Shown piece after piece: positions 1 to 8,489 of a stretch of DNA of 64,000 bases (within the stretch, counting starts at the first letter, position 1; the number at the start of each line of letters is the position of its first letter). The stretch covers positions 1 to 64,000 of the forward strand of contig JBJMLA010000153.1 of assembly GCA_045805505.1 (NCBI GenBank), read 5' to 3'. The position numbers and the translations under genes were made by a program. This DNA is from BP-464 sp045805505. Lineage in GTDB: Bacteria; Actinomycetota; Thermoleophilia; Solirubrobacterales; Solirubrobacteraceae. Under the pieces are notes generated by a model. The model saw nothing but the letters and a program-made list of their open reading frames with translations. It made no database searches and was not told the origin of the DNA.

Positions 1-830
1 GGCAGGACCATGATGTAGACCTCGGGGTGCCCGAAGAACCAGAACAGGTGCTGCCAGAGCATCGGCGAGCCACCCTGCGTCGGGTCGTAGAAGTGCGTCC
101 CGAAGTGCCGGTCGGTCAGCAGCAGCGTGACCGCGGCGGCGATGACCGGCAGCGCGAGGATCAGCAGGATCGAGTAGACGAGCAGCGTCCAGACGAACAG
201 CGGCAGGCGGCCCCAGCCCATGCCGGGCGCGCGCATGTTGGCGATCGTCGCGTAGAAGTTGACCGCGCCGACCAGCGAGCTCAGGCCGGTGAGGTGGACC
301 AGGAAGATCCATGCGTCGACGCCGTTGCTCGAGGAGTAGGCGACCGACGAGAGCGGGGTGTAGGAAGTCCAGCCGGCCTCCGGGGCGCTGAAGAACAGCG
401 AGCCGTAGAAGACGACGCCGCCGGCCAGCAGCAGCCAGTAGGACAGCGCGTTGAGCTTCGGGAACGCCATGTCCCGCGCGCCGATCATCAACGGGATGAA
501 GTAGTTGCCGAAGCCGGCCATCATCGGCACGACGAACAGGAAGATCATCGTCGTCCCGTGCATCGTGAACAGCGCGTTGTACGTCTGCGGCGAGATCAGG
601 GTGTTGTCCGGCGCACCCAGCTGCAGGCGCATCATCAGCGCCTCCGTGCCTCCCATGAGGAAGAACACGAAGGTCGTGACCATGTACATGATCCCGATCC
701 GCTTGTGATCGGTCGTGGTCACCCACGAGGTCCAGCCCGTCGGCGCGCGGCGGAAGCCTCGCGTCGCGATCTGCGGGACCGGCGCCAGGGTGGCCGGCGT
801 GGCGGTGGTGGTGTCAGCGGTGGCGGCCAT
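1..830 (-). CDS. ctaD: Cytochrome c oxidase subunit I, 3' end outside window
   Basis: Catalytic subunit of the aa3-type terminal oxidase, which reduces O2 to water and pumps protons in the cytoplasmic membrane. The visible 276 codons start at the ATG at 830. They carry the subunit I signature: DHKRIGIMY near residue 40, FTMHGTTMIF with a heme-ligand His, and, just before the window edge, WFFGHPEVYI with the His and Tyr of the heme-copper site. Several transmembrane helices are readable. The C-terminal half lies beyond base 1. It starts 5 bp after the ctaC stop, so the two genes are cotranscribed. Confidence 0.97.
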   Translation of the reverse strand, partial: MAATADTTTATPATLAPVPQIATRGFRRAPTGWTSWVTTTDHKRIGIMYMVTTFVFFLMGGTEALMMRLQLGAPDNTLISPQTYNALFTMHGTTMIFLFVVPMMAGFGNYFIPLMIGARDMAFPKLNALSYWLLLAGGVVFYGSLFFSAPEAGWTSYTPLSSVAYSSSNGVDAWIFLVHLTGLSSLVGAVNFYATIANMRAPGMGWGRLPLFVWTLLVYSILLILALPVIAAAVTLLLTDRHFGTHFYDPTQGGSPMLWQHLFWFFGHPEVYIMVL

Positions 831-835
831 GGGTC

Positions 836-1771
836 CTAGGGGGTTCCGGTGTCGTCGGACGACTGGTCGACAGTGTCATCGGAGCCCTCGTACTTCTTTC
901 GTTGATCGACCGCCGCGTCGTTGGCGGCCTGAAGGGCCTTGTTGTGATCGTCGAGCCACTGCTCGAAGTCGGCGGGCGCGAGCGCCCGGACGTAGGCGAC
1001 CATGTCGGCGTGGTTGCGGCCGCACAGCTCCGCGCACTGCCCGCGGAACGTCGTGCCGGCCTTCTCCGCGGGGATCTTGAACCAGGTGTGGGTGTAGTAG
1101 CCCGGCGTGGCGTCCATCTTGCCGCCGAGCTCCGGGATCCACCACGAGTGGATGACGTCCTGGCCCGTGATGTCGAGCGTGACCGTGGTGTCGGTCGGGA
1201 CGACCATCGTCGTGTAGGCGTAGGGCGACTTGAAGTCGTTGCGCGTGCAGTCGTCCTGGTAGGTGTAGCGCCAGATGTACTGCTGACCGTTGACGCAGAT
1301 GTTCAGCGACTTGCCGTTCGGCGGGCGCTCCTTGGTGGGAGAGGCCGCCAGCAGGGTCCCGTCGGAGAGCTCGATGCCGTTGGCGCCGGTGTTGTCCGGC
1401 GTGCGGATGCCCGGGAGCTTGATGAAGGTGACGATGGCCAGCGCGACGAGGATCACCGCGGCGCCGACGGTCCAGCCGATCTCGAGCCGGGTGTTGCCGC
1501 GGATCTGGGCGGCGACCGCGCCCTTGCGCGCCCGGAACTTGAAGAGCGAGTAGATCAGCGCGCCCTCGACCAGCACGAAGACCACGAGCGCGATCGCGAA
1601 GATGATCCAGTAGAGGTCGGCGATGCGGTCGGCGTTCGGCGAGCCGCCCGCTTCGGGACCGAAGAGCCCGGCCGAGGCGGGACCCGCGAGGGCCAGCGAC
1701 CCGAGCAGGGTCGCGGCGCAAGTGGTGACGAGAATGGATGTCCGGCGCAAAGCGGCGGGGATTCTATTCAT
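836..1771 (-). CDS. ctaC: Cytochrome c oxidase subunit II
   Basis: Membrane-anchored CuA subunit that passes electrons from cytochrome c to subunit I. The 311-residue protein has a signal/anchor segment (about residues 12-34), two transmembrane helices (about 55-78 and 100-118) and a periplasmic cupredoxin domain. CuA ligands are visible: His208 in the IHSWW stretch, then Cys246, Cys250, His254 and Met257 in GQCAELCGRNHADM. I chose the ATG at 1771 because it puts the hydrophobic segment at the N-terminus; a longer frame upstream adds only Arg-rich, unlikely sequence. It lies 20 bp after the enoyl-CoA hydratase stop and 5 bp before ctaD. Confidence 0.96.
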   Translation of the reverse strand: MNRIPAALRRTSILVTTCAATLLGSLALAGPASAGLFGPEAGGSPNADRIADLYWIIFAIALVVFVLVEGALIYSLFKFRARKGAVAAQIRGNTRLEIGWTVGAAVILVALAIVTFIKLPGIRTPDNTGANGIELSDGTLLAASPTKERPPNGKSLNICVNGQQYIWRYTYQDDCTRNDFKSPYAYTTMVVPTDTTVTLDITGQDVIHSWWIPELGGKMDATPGYYTHTWFKIPAEKAGTTFRGQCAELCGRNHADMVAYVRALAPADFEQWLDDHNKALQAANDAAVDQRKKYEGSDDTVDQSSDDTGTP

Positions 1772-1791
1772 GCGCCGAAGACACCTTCGCT

Positions 1792-2604
1792 TCAGGCACC
1801 CTTGAACTCCGCTTTTCGCTTCTGGACGAAGGCCATGACGCCCTCCACGAAGTCGGCGCTTCCGGCCATTTCCTGCTGGATCTGCGCCTCGAACTCGAGC
1901 TGGGAGTCCATCCGCTCGAACAGCCACCGGTTGAGCTGGCGCTTGGTCCCGGCGTAGGAGCGCGTGGGGCCCGCGGCCAGTCGATCGACGAGCTCATCGA
2001 CCTCGGCGGTGAACGCGTCGTCGGCCACGACGCGGTTGATCAGCCCCCATTCGAGGGCCTGCGGGGCGGTGATCCGCTCGCCGAGCAGCGCCATCTCGGC
2101 AGCGCGTGTGAAGCCGACGCGTTCGGGAACGAACAGCGACGAGCCGCCGTCGGGAACCAACCCGATGTTGGCGAAGGCGAGCAGGAAGTAGGCGGACTCG
2201 GTGGCCACCACGAGGTCGGCGGCGAGGGCGAGCGACAGGCCGATCCCGACCGCCGGCCCGTTGACGGCCGCGACCACCGGCTTGTCCATGGTCCGCAGAC
2301 CCCCGACGATCGGGTGGTACTCGTCGGTCAGGACCGCGTAGACGTCCGGGCGGCCCTCGGGCGTCTGCGGGCGCCCGCCCATGTCCTTGAGGTCGGCGCC
2401 CGAGGAGAAGGCGCGGCCCGCACCGGTGACGCAGACGGCCCGCACCTCGTCGTCGGCGGCGACCTGCTCGACGGCGGCCAGCAGCTCGACGCCGAGCTGG
2501 TGGTTCCACGCGTTCATGGCCTCGGGCCGGTTGAGCTCGATGACCGCGGCACCGGCCCGGCGATGGATGTTGACCGTCTCGAAGGCCTGGGCCGCCTCTG
2601 TCAT
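1792..2604 (-). CDS. Enoyl-CoA hydratase/isomerase family protein
   Basis: Crotonase-fold protein of 270 residues. Family members hydrate or isomerise acyl-CoA thioesters, usually in beta-oxidation. The sequence shows LNRPEAMNAW near residue 20, the oxyanion-hole region GRAFSSGADLKDMG (about 67-80) and AAVNGPAVGIGLSLALAADLV with the second oxyanion glycine. The usual catalytic Glu pair is not obvious, so the exact reaction is open. An AAGGA Shine-Dalgarno sits 8 nt before the ATG at 2604. It is divergent from the winged-helix gene at 2632, with only 27 bp between start codons, and is followed by ctaC on the same strand. Confidence 0.9.
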   Translation of the reverse strand: MTEAAQAFETVNIHRRAGAAVIELNRPEAMNAWNHQLGVELLAAVEQVAADDEVRAVCVTGAGRAFSSGADLKDMGGRPQTPEGRPDVYAVLTDEYHPIVGGLRTMDKPVVAAVNGPAVGIGLSLALAADLVVATESAYFLLAFANIGLVPDGGSSLFVPERVGFTRAAEMALLGERITAPQALEWGLINRVVADDAFTAEVDELVDRLAAGPTRSYAGTKRQLNRWLFERMDSQLEFEAQIQQEMAGSADFVEGVMAFVQKRKAEFKGA

Positions 2605-2612
2605 GGACGTGA

Positions 2613-2622
2613 TCCTTACGCT
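2613..2622. promoter_or_regulatory. Divergent promoter with overlapping -10 boxes (imperfect)
   Basis: The plus box TACGCT (2617-2622) lies 9 nt before the ATG at 2632, which has no Shine-Dalgarno. On the minus strand TAAGGA (2618-2613, followed by T) uses the same TA and precedes the ATG at 2604 by 8 nt. The minus box is one base out of register with TANNNT, and the same bases form an AAGGA ribosome-binding site, so the minus promoter is the weaker call. Confidence 0.5.
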
Positions 2623-2631
2623 TTCGCGCAG

Positions 2632-3597
2632 ATGACGACGCGAGCCCTCAACCGCGCCACCCTCGCGCGGCAGGGGCTGCTCGAACGCGAGGCGGTCGCG
2701 CCGGCCGAGATGGCGGAGCGGCTGGTCGGCCTGCAGGCCCAGGAGCCGCTGCCACCGCTGATCGGGCTGTGGACCCGCTGCGCCGGCGTCACCCGCGAGC
2801 AGCTCGAGGGGCTCATCGCCTCGGGCGCGCTCGTTCGCGCGACGCTGATGCGCGGCACCCTGCACCTCGTCACGCCGGCCGACTACCGGCGGCTGCGCCC
2901 CGCGGTGCAGCCCCTGCTCGACCAGGTCCTGGCCCGCCACGCCTACACCAAGGACCTCGACCTGGCCGCCGTGGGCGAGGCGGCGCGGAAGGTCTTCGGG
3001 ACCGGGACGCTCGACTTCGACGAGGTCCGCGACCGGCTCGCGCCGCGGTTCCCGGACGCCAACCCGCGGGGGCTGGGCTACGCCGCGCGGCTGCTGCTGC
3101 CGCTCGTGGCGGCGCCCGACGGCGGCTTCCGCATCGAGGAGACCGGCCGCGCGATCGCCAACGCGAAGCTGGCGCAGCGCTACGCGGCGGCGTTCGGCCC
3201 GGCCTCGGCCGCCGACTTCCGGGCCTGGAGCGGCCTGAAGGCCGACGACGGGCTCGCCGCCGACGACGGGCCCGCGCCCGACCCCGACACGCCGGCGCCC
3301 GTGCGCTTCATCCCGGCCTTCGACAACCTGGTGCTGGCCCACAAGGACCGCAGCCGGGTCGTGCCGCCCGCCCATCAGGGCAAGGTCACCACCAAGAACC
3401 TGCGCGTCAACCCGGTGTTCCTGGTCGATGGCTTCGCCGCCGGAACGTGGAAGGCCGACACGAAGCGCAAGACCGCCAAGCTGGTCCTCGAGCCGTTCGG
3501 CCGGCTGACCAAGAAGGCGCGCGGCGAGCTCGAGCAGGAGGGCGAGGCGCTGCTGCGGTTCCTGGCCCCGGACGCGTCCGGCTTCGCCGTAACCTAG
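2632..3597 (+). CDS. Winged-helix DNA-binding domain protein (AlkZ/HTH_42-like)
   Basis: A 321-residue protein matching the bacterial winged-helix family that includes YcaQ/AlkZ-type DNA glycosylases. Typical features are the N-terminal LNRATLARQGLLER, the VGLQAQEPLPPLIGLWTR segment (about residues 30-47), LMRGTLHLVTPADY (about 80-93) and the C-terminal PAFDNLVLAHKDRSRV. Actinobacterial members are often annotated only as winged-helix DNA-binding proteins. A glycosylase or DNA-repair role is possible but not shown. The start is the ATG at 2632, preceded by a TACGCT -10 box and no ribosome-binding site. Confidence 0.85.
   Translation: MTTRALNRATLARQGLLEREAVAPAEMAERLVGLQAQEPLPPLIGLWTRCAGVTREQLEGLIASGALVRATLMRGTLHLVTPADYRRLRPAVQPLLDQVLARHAYTKDLDLAAVGEAARKVFGTGTLDFDEVRDRLAPRFPDANPRGLGYAARLLLPLVAAPDGGFRIEETGRAIANAKLAQRYAAAFGPASAADFRAWSGLKADDGLAADDGPAPDPDTPAPVRFIPAFDNLVLAHKDRSRVVPPAHQGKVTTKNLRVNPVFLVDGFAAGTWKADTKRKTAKLVLEPFGRLTKKARGELEQEGEALLRFLAPDASGFAVT
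3590..3595 (+). promoter_or_regulatory. -10 box for a leaderless start at 3603
   Basis: TAACCT overlaps the end of the upstream gene (its TAG stop is 3595-3597) and is followed by 7 nt and the ATG at 3603. No Shine-Dalgarno is present. Confidence 0.45.
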
Positions 3598-3602
3598 GCG
3601 GC

Positions 3603-4343
3603 ATGGGACGACCGGTGATCGGCATCTGCTCGGCCCCGGAGCAGGCGCGCTGGAGCGTCTGGGACGACCAGGCCTTCCTCACGCCGCGCAGCTACGTCGA
3701 CGCCGTGCAGCGCGCCGGCGGCCTGGCGCTGCTGCTGCCGCCCGACGCCCAGCTCGAGCGCGACCCCGACGAGCTGCTCGACATGCTCGACGGCCTGATC
3801 CTGGCCGGCGGCGCCGACATCGACCCCTCGCAGTACGGCGCCGACCCGCACGAGAAGACGACCGGCACCGTCATCGAGCGCGACACCTTCGAGATCGCGC
3901 TCGCGCGCCGGGCCCTCGAGCGCGACATGCCGCTGCTGGGCATCTGCCGCGGGATGCAGCTGATGAACGTCGCGGCGGGCGGCACGCTCGACCAGCACCT
4001 GCCCGATTCCCGCGGCCACGAGGACCACCGGCGCACACCGGGCTCGTTCGACGGCGCCGACCACGACGTGCGGCTCGAGCCCGGATCGCTCGCCGCGCGG
4101 GCTGCGCTCGAGGAGCACCACGGCACGAAGTCCCACCACCACCAGGGCGTCGACGCGCTGGGCGAGGGGCTGCTGGTCACGGGGTGGAGCACGCTCGACG
4201 AGCTTCCCGAGGCCATCGAGGCGCCGGACAAGCGCTTCGCGCTCGGCGTGCAGTGGCACCCGGAGGCCGACGAGGCGTCGTCGGTGATCGAGAGCTTCGT
4301 GCGGGAGGCCGCCCGGCGGCCGACCCGGACCGCGGTCATCTGA
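3603..4343 (+). CDS. Gamma-glutamyl-gamma-aminobutyrate hydrolase family protein (peptidase C26)
   Basis: Class I glutamine-amidotransferase-like hydrolase of 246 residues. Characterised relatives such as PuuD cleave gamma-glutamyl-GABA in putrescine catabolism. The nucleophile elbow PLLGICRGMQLMN holds the catalytic Cys (about residue 115). The downstream HHHQGVDALG segment and the GVQWHPEADE motif supply the His-Glu of the triad. LILAGGADIDPSQYG, the oxyanion/substrate loop typical of the family, is also present. No other putrescine genes are nearby, so the natural substrate cannot be stated. Confidence 0.9.
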   Translation: MGRPVIGICSAPEQARWSVWDDQAFLTPRSYVDAVQRAGGLALLLPPDAQLERDPDELLDMLDGLILAGGADIDPSQYGADPHEKTTGTVIERDTFEIALARRALERDMPLLGICRGMQLMNVAAGGTLDQHLPDSRGHEDHRRTPGSFDGADHDVRLEPGSLAARAALEEHHGTKSHHHQGVDALGEGLLVTGWSTLDELPEAIEAPDKRFALGVQWHPEADEASSVIESFVREAARRPTRTAVI

Positions 4344-4367
4344 CGGCGAGCCGTCGGAACCCGCACC

Positions 4368-4373
4368 TATGAT
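4368..4373 (+). promoter_or_regulatory. -10 box TATGAT, leaderless start at 4383
   Basis: TATGAT is one base from the sigma70 consensus and lies 9 nt before the ATG at 4383. No ribosome-binding site intervenes and no good -35 is visible. It is the probable promoter of the PAP2-flippase-trxB run. Confidence 0.55.
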
Positions 4374-4382
4374 CTGGCGCAC

Positions 4383-5306
4383 ATGCGCCCGTCCAGCCGC
4401 GCCATCCGGTCTGGAGCGTGGGCGCTGGTGGCCACCGGCGTGGCCGCTCCGCTGTTGCGCAGGCGGTTGCGCATCCCGCCACCGGCCGTCACCGCCACCT
4501 CCGTCGCCGCGCCCTTCGCCCTGTGCGTCGCGGTGCGCCGGACGGCCGCGCGCGACGTCGCGACGGTGCTGCTGCAGATGTGGGGCTACATCGCCCACTA
4601 CGAGATGCCCAACGACGATCCGGAGGCGCTCAAGCGCCGTGTCCGGATCGACTACCCGGTGCGCATCGACCGGATCATCGGGCTGGGCCGGCTCCCGGGC
4701 CTGCGGCTGCAGCGGGCGTTCTCTCGCCCGGGCCGGATCACCACGTTCGACAAGGTCCTCGTCTGGGCCCACTGGCTGTGGTTCTTCTTCCCGCACGGGA
4801 CCGTCGTGTACCTGCTGGCCCGCCGGCGCGAGCAGTTCCCGCGCGGCGCGGCGCTGATCTACGGCGTCTTCGACACCGGCGTCGTCTTCTACTGGCTGAT
4901 CCCGACCGCGCCGCCGTGGTACGCCGCGGTCCACGGCCGCTGCGACCCCGACCTTCGTCGGATGATGGTTGAGCACGGCGAGGCGTTCTGGAAAGACCGC
5001 TGGGACCCGATGTACGGTTTTCTCGGGGGCAACCCACTCGCGGCCATGCCGTCACTGCACTTCGCCACTTCCGTGATGGCCGCGCGGGTCCTGCGGGACG
5101 CCGGGCCGGTGCAGGGCGCGTTCGGGTGGGCCTACGCGCTGACGCTCGGCTACGCGCTCGTGCACCTCGGCGAGCACTACGTCACCGACCTCATCGCCGG
5201 GTACGCGCTGACGGAGGTCGTACGCCATGCGGCACCGGTCGTCGCGCCCGCGGCGATCCGCGTGTCGCGCGGCGTGCAGGCGCTGGAGGCAAGGGCGCAC
5301 GCGTGA
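4383..5306 (+). CDS. PAP2-superfamily membrane phosphatase (Aur1/Ipt1-like)
   Basis: A 307-residue integral membrane protein with the PAP2/acid-phosphatase layout. AAMPSLHFATSV (about residues 219-230) carries the SxxHF motif, and GEHYVTDLIAGY (about 260-271) carries the second histidine and Asp of the H-x3-D motif. Such enzymes hydrolyse lipid phosphates or exchange phospho-headgroups. The pairing with a flippase-like protein (4-bp GTGA overlap at 5303-5306) suggests a lipid-carrier or glycolipid task; that is inference. Hydrophobic stretches near residues 10-50, 120-140 and 160-180 fit membrane helices. Confidence 0.86.
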   Translation: MRPSSRAIRSGAWALVATGVAAPLLRRRLRIPPPAVTATSVAAPFALCVAVRRTAARDVATVLLQMWGYIAHYEMPNDDPEALKRRVRIDYPVRIDRIIGLGRLPGLRLQRAFSRPGRITTFDKVLVWAHWLWFFFPHGTVVYLLARRREQFPRGAALIYGVFDTGVVFYWLIPTAPPWYAAVHGRCDPDLRRMMVEHGEAFWKDRWDPMYGFLGGNPLAAMPSLHFATSVMAARVLRDAGPVQGAFGWAYALTLGYALVHLGEHYVTDLIAGYALTEVVRHAAPVVAPAAIRVSRGVQALEARAHA

Positions 5307-6424
5307 GCGACGCACCGGTCCAGGAGGCCCACCCGCACGTCGAGGATCCCGACGACGAGGAGGCGCCCAAGGTCGCGATCACGCGGCGCGGCGCGCTGCT
5401 CTTCGGCCTGTTCGTCGCGTCGGCGGTCGCGTTCCTGTACTTCGTGCTGCCCAAGCTCACCGGCCTGAGCGAGACGTGGTCGCGGCTGGACAACGGTGAC
5501 CCGCTCTGGCTCGGCGCCGGTGTGCTGTTCGAGTGCGTGAGCTTCCTGGGCTACGTCTGGCTGTTTCGCACCGTCTTCGTCCGCGGGCGCAGCAAGGTCG
5601 GCTGGAAGGCCAGCTACCAGATCACCATGGCCGGCGTGGCCGCCACGCGGCTGTTCGCGGCGGCCGGCGCCGGCGGCATCGCGCTGACCGCGTGGGCGCT
5701 GCGGCGGTCGGGCATGGAGCGCCGGATCGTCGCCTGCCGGATGGTCGCCTTCATCGTCCTGCTCTACACGGTCTACGCGCTGGCCCTTGTGCTCGTCGGC
5801 TTCGGGCTCTACCTCGGGCTGTTCCACGGCAACGCGCCGTTCGCCATCACGATGATCCCGGCGATCGTCGCATCGGTGGCGTTCGTGCTCGTCTACACCA
5901 CCGCGCTGATCCCGCAGGACGTCGAGCGTCGCCTGGCGGGCTGGGCCGACGGTCACGGTCGCGTGCACCGGATCATCGCCAAGGTCGCCACCGCCCCGGC
6001 GTCGGTGGCGTCGGGCGTGCGCACCGCGGTCGACATCGTGCGCGACCGCGAGTGGGGGGTCCTGGGCGCGGTGCTGTGGTGGGCGGGCGACATCGCGACG
6101 CTGTGGGCCGCCTTCCACGCGTTCGGCGACCACACGCCGACCATCGGGATCATCATCGTGGCCTACTTCGTGGGCATGCTCGGCAACGTGCTGCCGCTGC
6201 CCGGCGGGATCGGCGGCGTCGACGGCGGCATGATCGGCGCGTTCGCCGCGTTCGGCGTGGACTTCGGCCTGGCCACCGTGTCCGTGCTGACCTACCGCGC
6301 GTTCGCCTTCTGGCTGCCGACGCTGCCGGGAGCCGTCGCCTACCTGCAGCTGCGCAAGACCGTGGCCGGCTGGCGGGCCGAGCACCGGGGCGAGAAGTCC
6401 ATAGCTATACTTAGTGAAGCATGA
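5303..6424 (+). CDS. Flippase-like integral membrane protein (LPG synthase TM / UPF0104 family)
   Basis: A 373-residue polytopic membrane protein of the family related to the transmembrane half of lysylphosphatidylglycerol synthase. It has about seven to eight hydrophobic helices. MAGVAATRLFAAAGAGGIALTAWALRR (given here as MAGVAATRLFAAAGAGGI then ALTAWALRR) and LPLPGGIGGVDGGMIGAFAAFG are typical signature regions. The GTG at 5303 overlaps the PAP2 stop (GTGA), so the proteins are translationally coupled. An acidic N-terminus (EDPDDEEAPK) precedes the first helix. The substrate is unknown; a lipid or lipid-linked sugar is likely. Confidence 0.85.
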   Translation: MSDAPVQEAHPHVEDPDDEEAPKVAITRRGALLFGLFVASAVAFLYFVLPKLTGLSETWSRLDNGDPLWLGAGVLFECVSFLGYVWLFRTVFVRGRSKVGWKASYQITMAGVAATRLFAAAGAGGIALTAWALRRSGMERRIVACRMVAFIVLLYTVYALALVLVGFGLYLGLFHGNAPFAITMIPAIVASVAFVLVYTTALIPQDVERRLAGWADGHGRVHRIIAKVATAPASVASGVRTAVDIVRDREWGVLGAVLWWAGDIATLWAAFHAFGDHTPTIGIIIVAYFVGMLGNVLPLPGGIGGVDGGMIGAFAAFGVDFGLATVSVLTYRAFAFWLPTLPGAVAYLQLRKTVAGWRAEHRGEKSIAILSEA

Positions 6425-7455
6425 ATTCCGACCGCATCGAGAACGTCATCATCGTCGGCTCCGGGCCCGCGGGCTACACCGCCGCGCTCTATACCGCGCG
6501 AGCCAACCTCGAGCCCCTGGTGGCCGAGGGCTTCGCCTGGGGAGGCCTGCTCCAGCAGACGACGGACGTCGAGAACTACCCCGGCTTCCCCGAGGGGATC
6601 ATGGGCCCGGAGATGATGCAGCGCTTCCGCGACCAGGCCGAGCGCTTCGGTGCGCGCCTGATCACCGACGAGGCCGAGAAGATCGAGCTCTCCGACGAGC
6701 CCGGCGGCATCCACAAGGTGTGGATCGCCGGCGAGGAGCACCGCACCCGCACGGTCATCCTGGCCATGGGCGCCGAGCACAAGAAGCTCGGCATCAAGGG
6801 CGAGGACGAGCTCTCCGGCGGCGGCATCTCCTACTGCGCCACGTGCGACGCCGCGTTCTTCAAGGACCACGAGATCCTCGTCATCGGCGGCGGCGACTCG
6901 GCGATGGAGGAGGCCATCTTCCTCGCCAAGTTCGGCAAGAACGTCACGGTGGTCAACCGCCGCGCCGAGTTCCGCGCGTCGAAGATCATGGTCGAGCGGG
7001 CGAGGGAGATGGAGAACCTGCACTTCCTCACGCCCTACGTCGTCGAGGAGTTCCACGAGGGCGAGGGCGCGTTCCAGCGCGTCGCCAAGCTGCGCAACAC
7101 CGAGACCGACGAGCTCAAGGAGGTGCCGTTCGGCGGTGCCTTCATCGCCATCGGGCACGAGCCGCAGTCCTCGGTCGTCGAGGGCCTCGTCGAGCTCGAC
7201 GAGAACGGCTACGTCAAGACCGAGGGGCGCTCGACGCGCACGAAGCTGCCGGGCGTCTTCGCCGCCGGCGACCTCGTCGACCACACCTACCGCCAGGCCA
7301 TCACGGCGGCCGGCTCGGGCTGTCAGGCGGCGCTCGACGCCGAGTGGTACCTGCGCGACACCCCTGAGGTGCCGACGCCGGAGAACCTCCCCGTCGGTGA
7401 TCTCGCCGAGGCCCAGTGGGCCAAGCCCGCCGAGCAGGCCGCGCAGCCGTCCTAG
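6421..7455 (+). CDS. trxB: Thioredoxin reductase
   Basis: FAD/NADPH flavoenzyme that reduces thioredoxin. Seen: the FAD-binding GSGPAG at residues 13-18, the redox pair Cys139-Ala-Thr-Cys142 followed by Asp143, the NADPH-binding GGGDSAMEEA (about 156-165), and the C-terminal FAD motif GVFAAGDLVDHTYRQA. The usual CATCDG is CATCDA here. A tail of about 25 residues (PTPENLPVGDLAEA...) extends past the normal end. The ATG at 6421 overlaps the flippase stop by 4 bp. At 344 residues it is slightly long for the family. Its partner thioredoxin is not in the window. Confidence 0.96.
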   Translation: MNSDRIENVIIVGSGPAGYTAALYTARANLEPLVAEGFAWGGLLQQTTDVENYPGFPEGIMGPEMMQRFRDQAERFGARLITDEAEKIELSDEPGGIHKVWIAGEEHRTRTVILAMGAEHKKLGIKGEDELSGGGISYCATCDAAFFKDHEILVIGGGDSAMEEAIFLAKFGKNVTVVNRRAEFRASKIMVERAREMENLHFLTPYVVEEFHEGEGAFQRVAKLRNTETDELKEVPFGGAFIAIGHEPQSSVVEGLVELDENGYVKTEGRSTRTKLPGVFAAGDLVDHTYRQAITAAGSGCQAALDAEWYLRDTPEVPTPENLPVGDLAEAQWAKPAEQAAQPS

Positions 7456-7459
7456 GGCG

Positions 7460-7933
7460 CTAGCGGCCCGCCGGGCGGGTCCTGCCGACCGCGACCCACT
7501 CGACCGGTCCCGCACCGTCGCTGCCGAAGTCGAACTCGGTGTAGACCGTGTCCGGCGCGAGGCTGCCGATCGCGCAGCCGAACTCGTTGCAGCGCTCGCC
7601 CTTCAGCGCGGCGCGCACCTGCTTGCGGGTCGAGCCCGGCCCGATGCCCGAGGCCGTGCGCTGTGTCGCGTCGTAGGTCGTCACGCTGGTCACCTTCGGA
7701 CCGCGGCGCTGAAAGCCGACGTCGAGCGGACCGGCGAAGCTCCACAGCGTGACCTGGTAGGTGCCCTTGCCGGTCGACCGGCGACGCAGCGGCTGACCCT
7801 TGCGCTCGACGAGCTTCGCCCTGCTCATCCCGACGGACACACCGGCGATCGACTTCTGCACGACGATGCGGGCGTCCGCCGCGGCGGGCGCCGCCAGGAA
7901 CGCGACGATCAAGACGACCAGGAGGCGCTGCAT
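7460..7933 (-). CDS. Small secreted protein, function unknown
   Basis: A 157-residue protein with a clear signal peptide (MQRLLVVLIVAFLAAPAAADA). The mature part contains two related segments, SVGMSRAKLVERKGQP and GPGSTRKQVRAALKGERC. These resemble repeats that occur in small secreted actinobacterial proteins of unknown role. The cysteine pair in GERCNEFGCAIG may form a disulfide. It lies 17 bp downstream of the glutathione peroxidase gene and ends 4 bp from the convergent trxB stop. I do not recognise a function. Confidence 0.7.
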   Translation of the reverse strand: MQRLLVVLIVAFLAAPAAADARIVVQKSIAGVSVGMSRAKLVERKGQPLRRRSTGKGTYQVTLWSFAGPLDVGFQRRGPKVTSVTTYDATQRTASGIGPGSTRKQVRAALKGERCNEFGCAIGSLAPDTVYTEFDFGSDGAGPVEWVAVGRTRPAGR

Positions 7934-7950
7934 GGTCAGCGCCGCGGAGG

Positions 7951-8481
7951 CTAGTCGAGCTGCGCCTCGATTGCGGCAGTGATCGCCGGGTCCTCCGGCG
8001 TGACCTTCGTGCCCCAGTGGGCGACGAGGCGGCCGTCGGCGCCGACGAGGTACTTCGAGAAGTTCCAGGCGGGCGGCGCGGAGCCGGGCTGGCGCGCGAG
8101 GTCGTCCCAGAGCGGGTGCGGCTCCGCGCGGACCGAGACCTTCTCGGTCATCGTGAAGCTCACGCCGTAGTTGCGCTGGCAGAACTCGCCGATCGCCTCG
8201 CCGCCCTCGAGCTCCTGCTCCGCGAAGTCGCCGGACGGGCAGCCGAGCACCTGCAGGCCGCGCTCGCCGTAGGTCTCATGCAGCTGCTGCAGCCCCTCGA
8301 ACTGCGGCGTGTAGCCGCACTTGCTGGCCGTGTTGACGATCAGCGTCGGCTTGCCGCGCAGCGTCGCGAGGTCGAGCTCGTCGCCCTCGAGCAGCCCGAT
8401 GCGGTGCGCGTAGAGGTCGGTCGGCGCGTCGAGCTTCTTGGTGCGCTTGGCGTACATCGCGGCGGTCTTGAGCAGGCCCAT
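7951..8481 (-). CDS. Glutathione-peroxidase-family thiol peroxidase
   Basis: A 176-residue Gpx-fold peroxidase. The peroxidatic Cys55 lies in NTASKCGYTPQFEGL. The second block reads CPSGDFAEQEL (about residues 81-91) instead of the classic CNQFGxQEPG, and the Trp-Asn pair is WNF at 139-141. Non-selenium bacterial Gpx proteins usually take electrons from thioredoxin, which would fit trxB being 0.5 kb away; that link is inference. The start is the ATG at 8481, preceded by a TAGCGT -10 box and no ribosome-binding site. Confidence 0.92.
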   Translation of the reverse strand: MGLLKTAAMYAKRTKKLDAPTDLYAHRIGLLEGDELDLATLRGKPTLIVNTASKCGYTPQFEGLQQLHETYGERGLQVLGCPSGDFAEQELEGGEAIGEFCQRNYGVSFTMTEKVSVRAEPHPLWDDLARQPGSAPPAWNFSKYLVGADGRLVAHWGTKVTPEDPAITAAIEAQLD

Positions 8482-8489
8482 GCCCGCGG

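Noticed and set aside
27..839. 270-codon plus-strand frame rich in Arg/Gln/Glu
   Set aside because: It is antisense to ctaD, whose motifs are clear on the minus strand; composition is that of a high-GC shadow frame.
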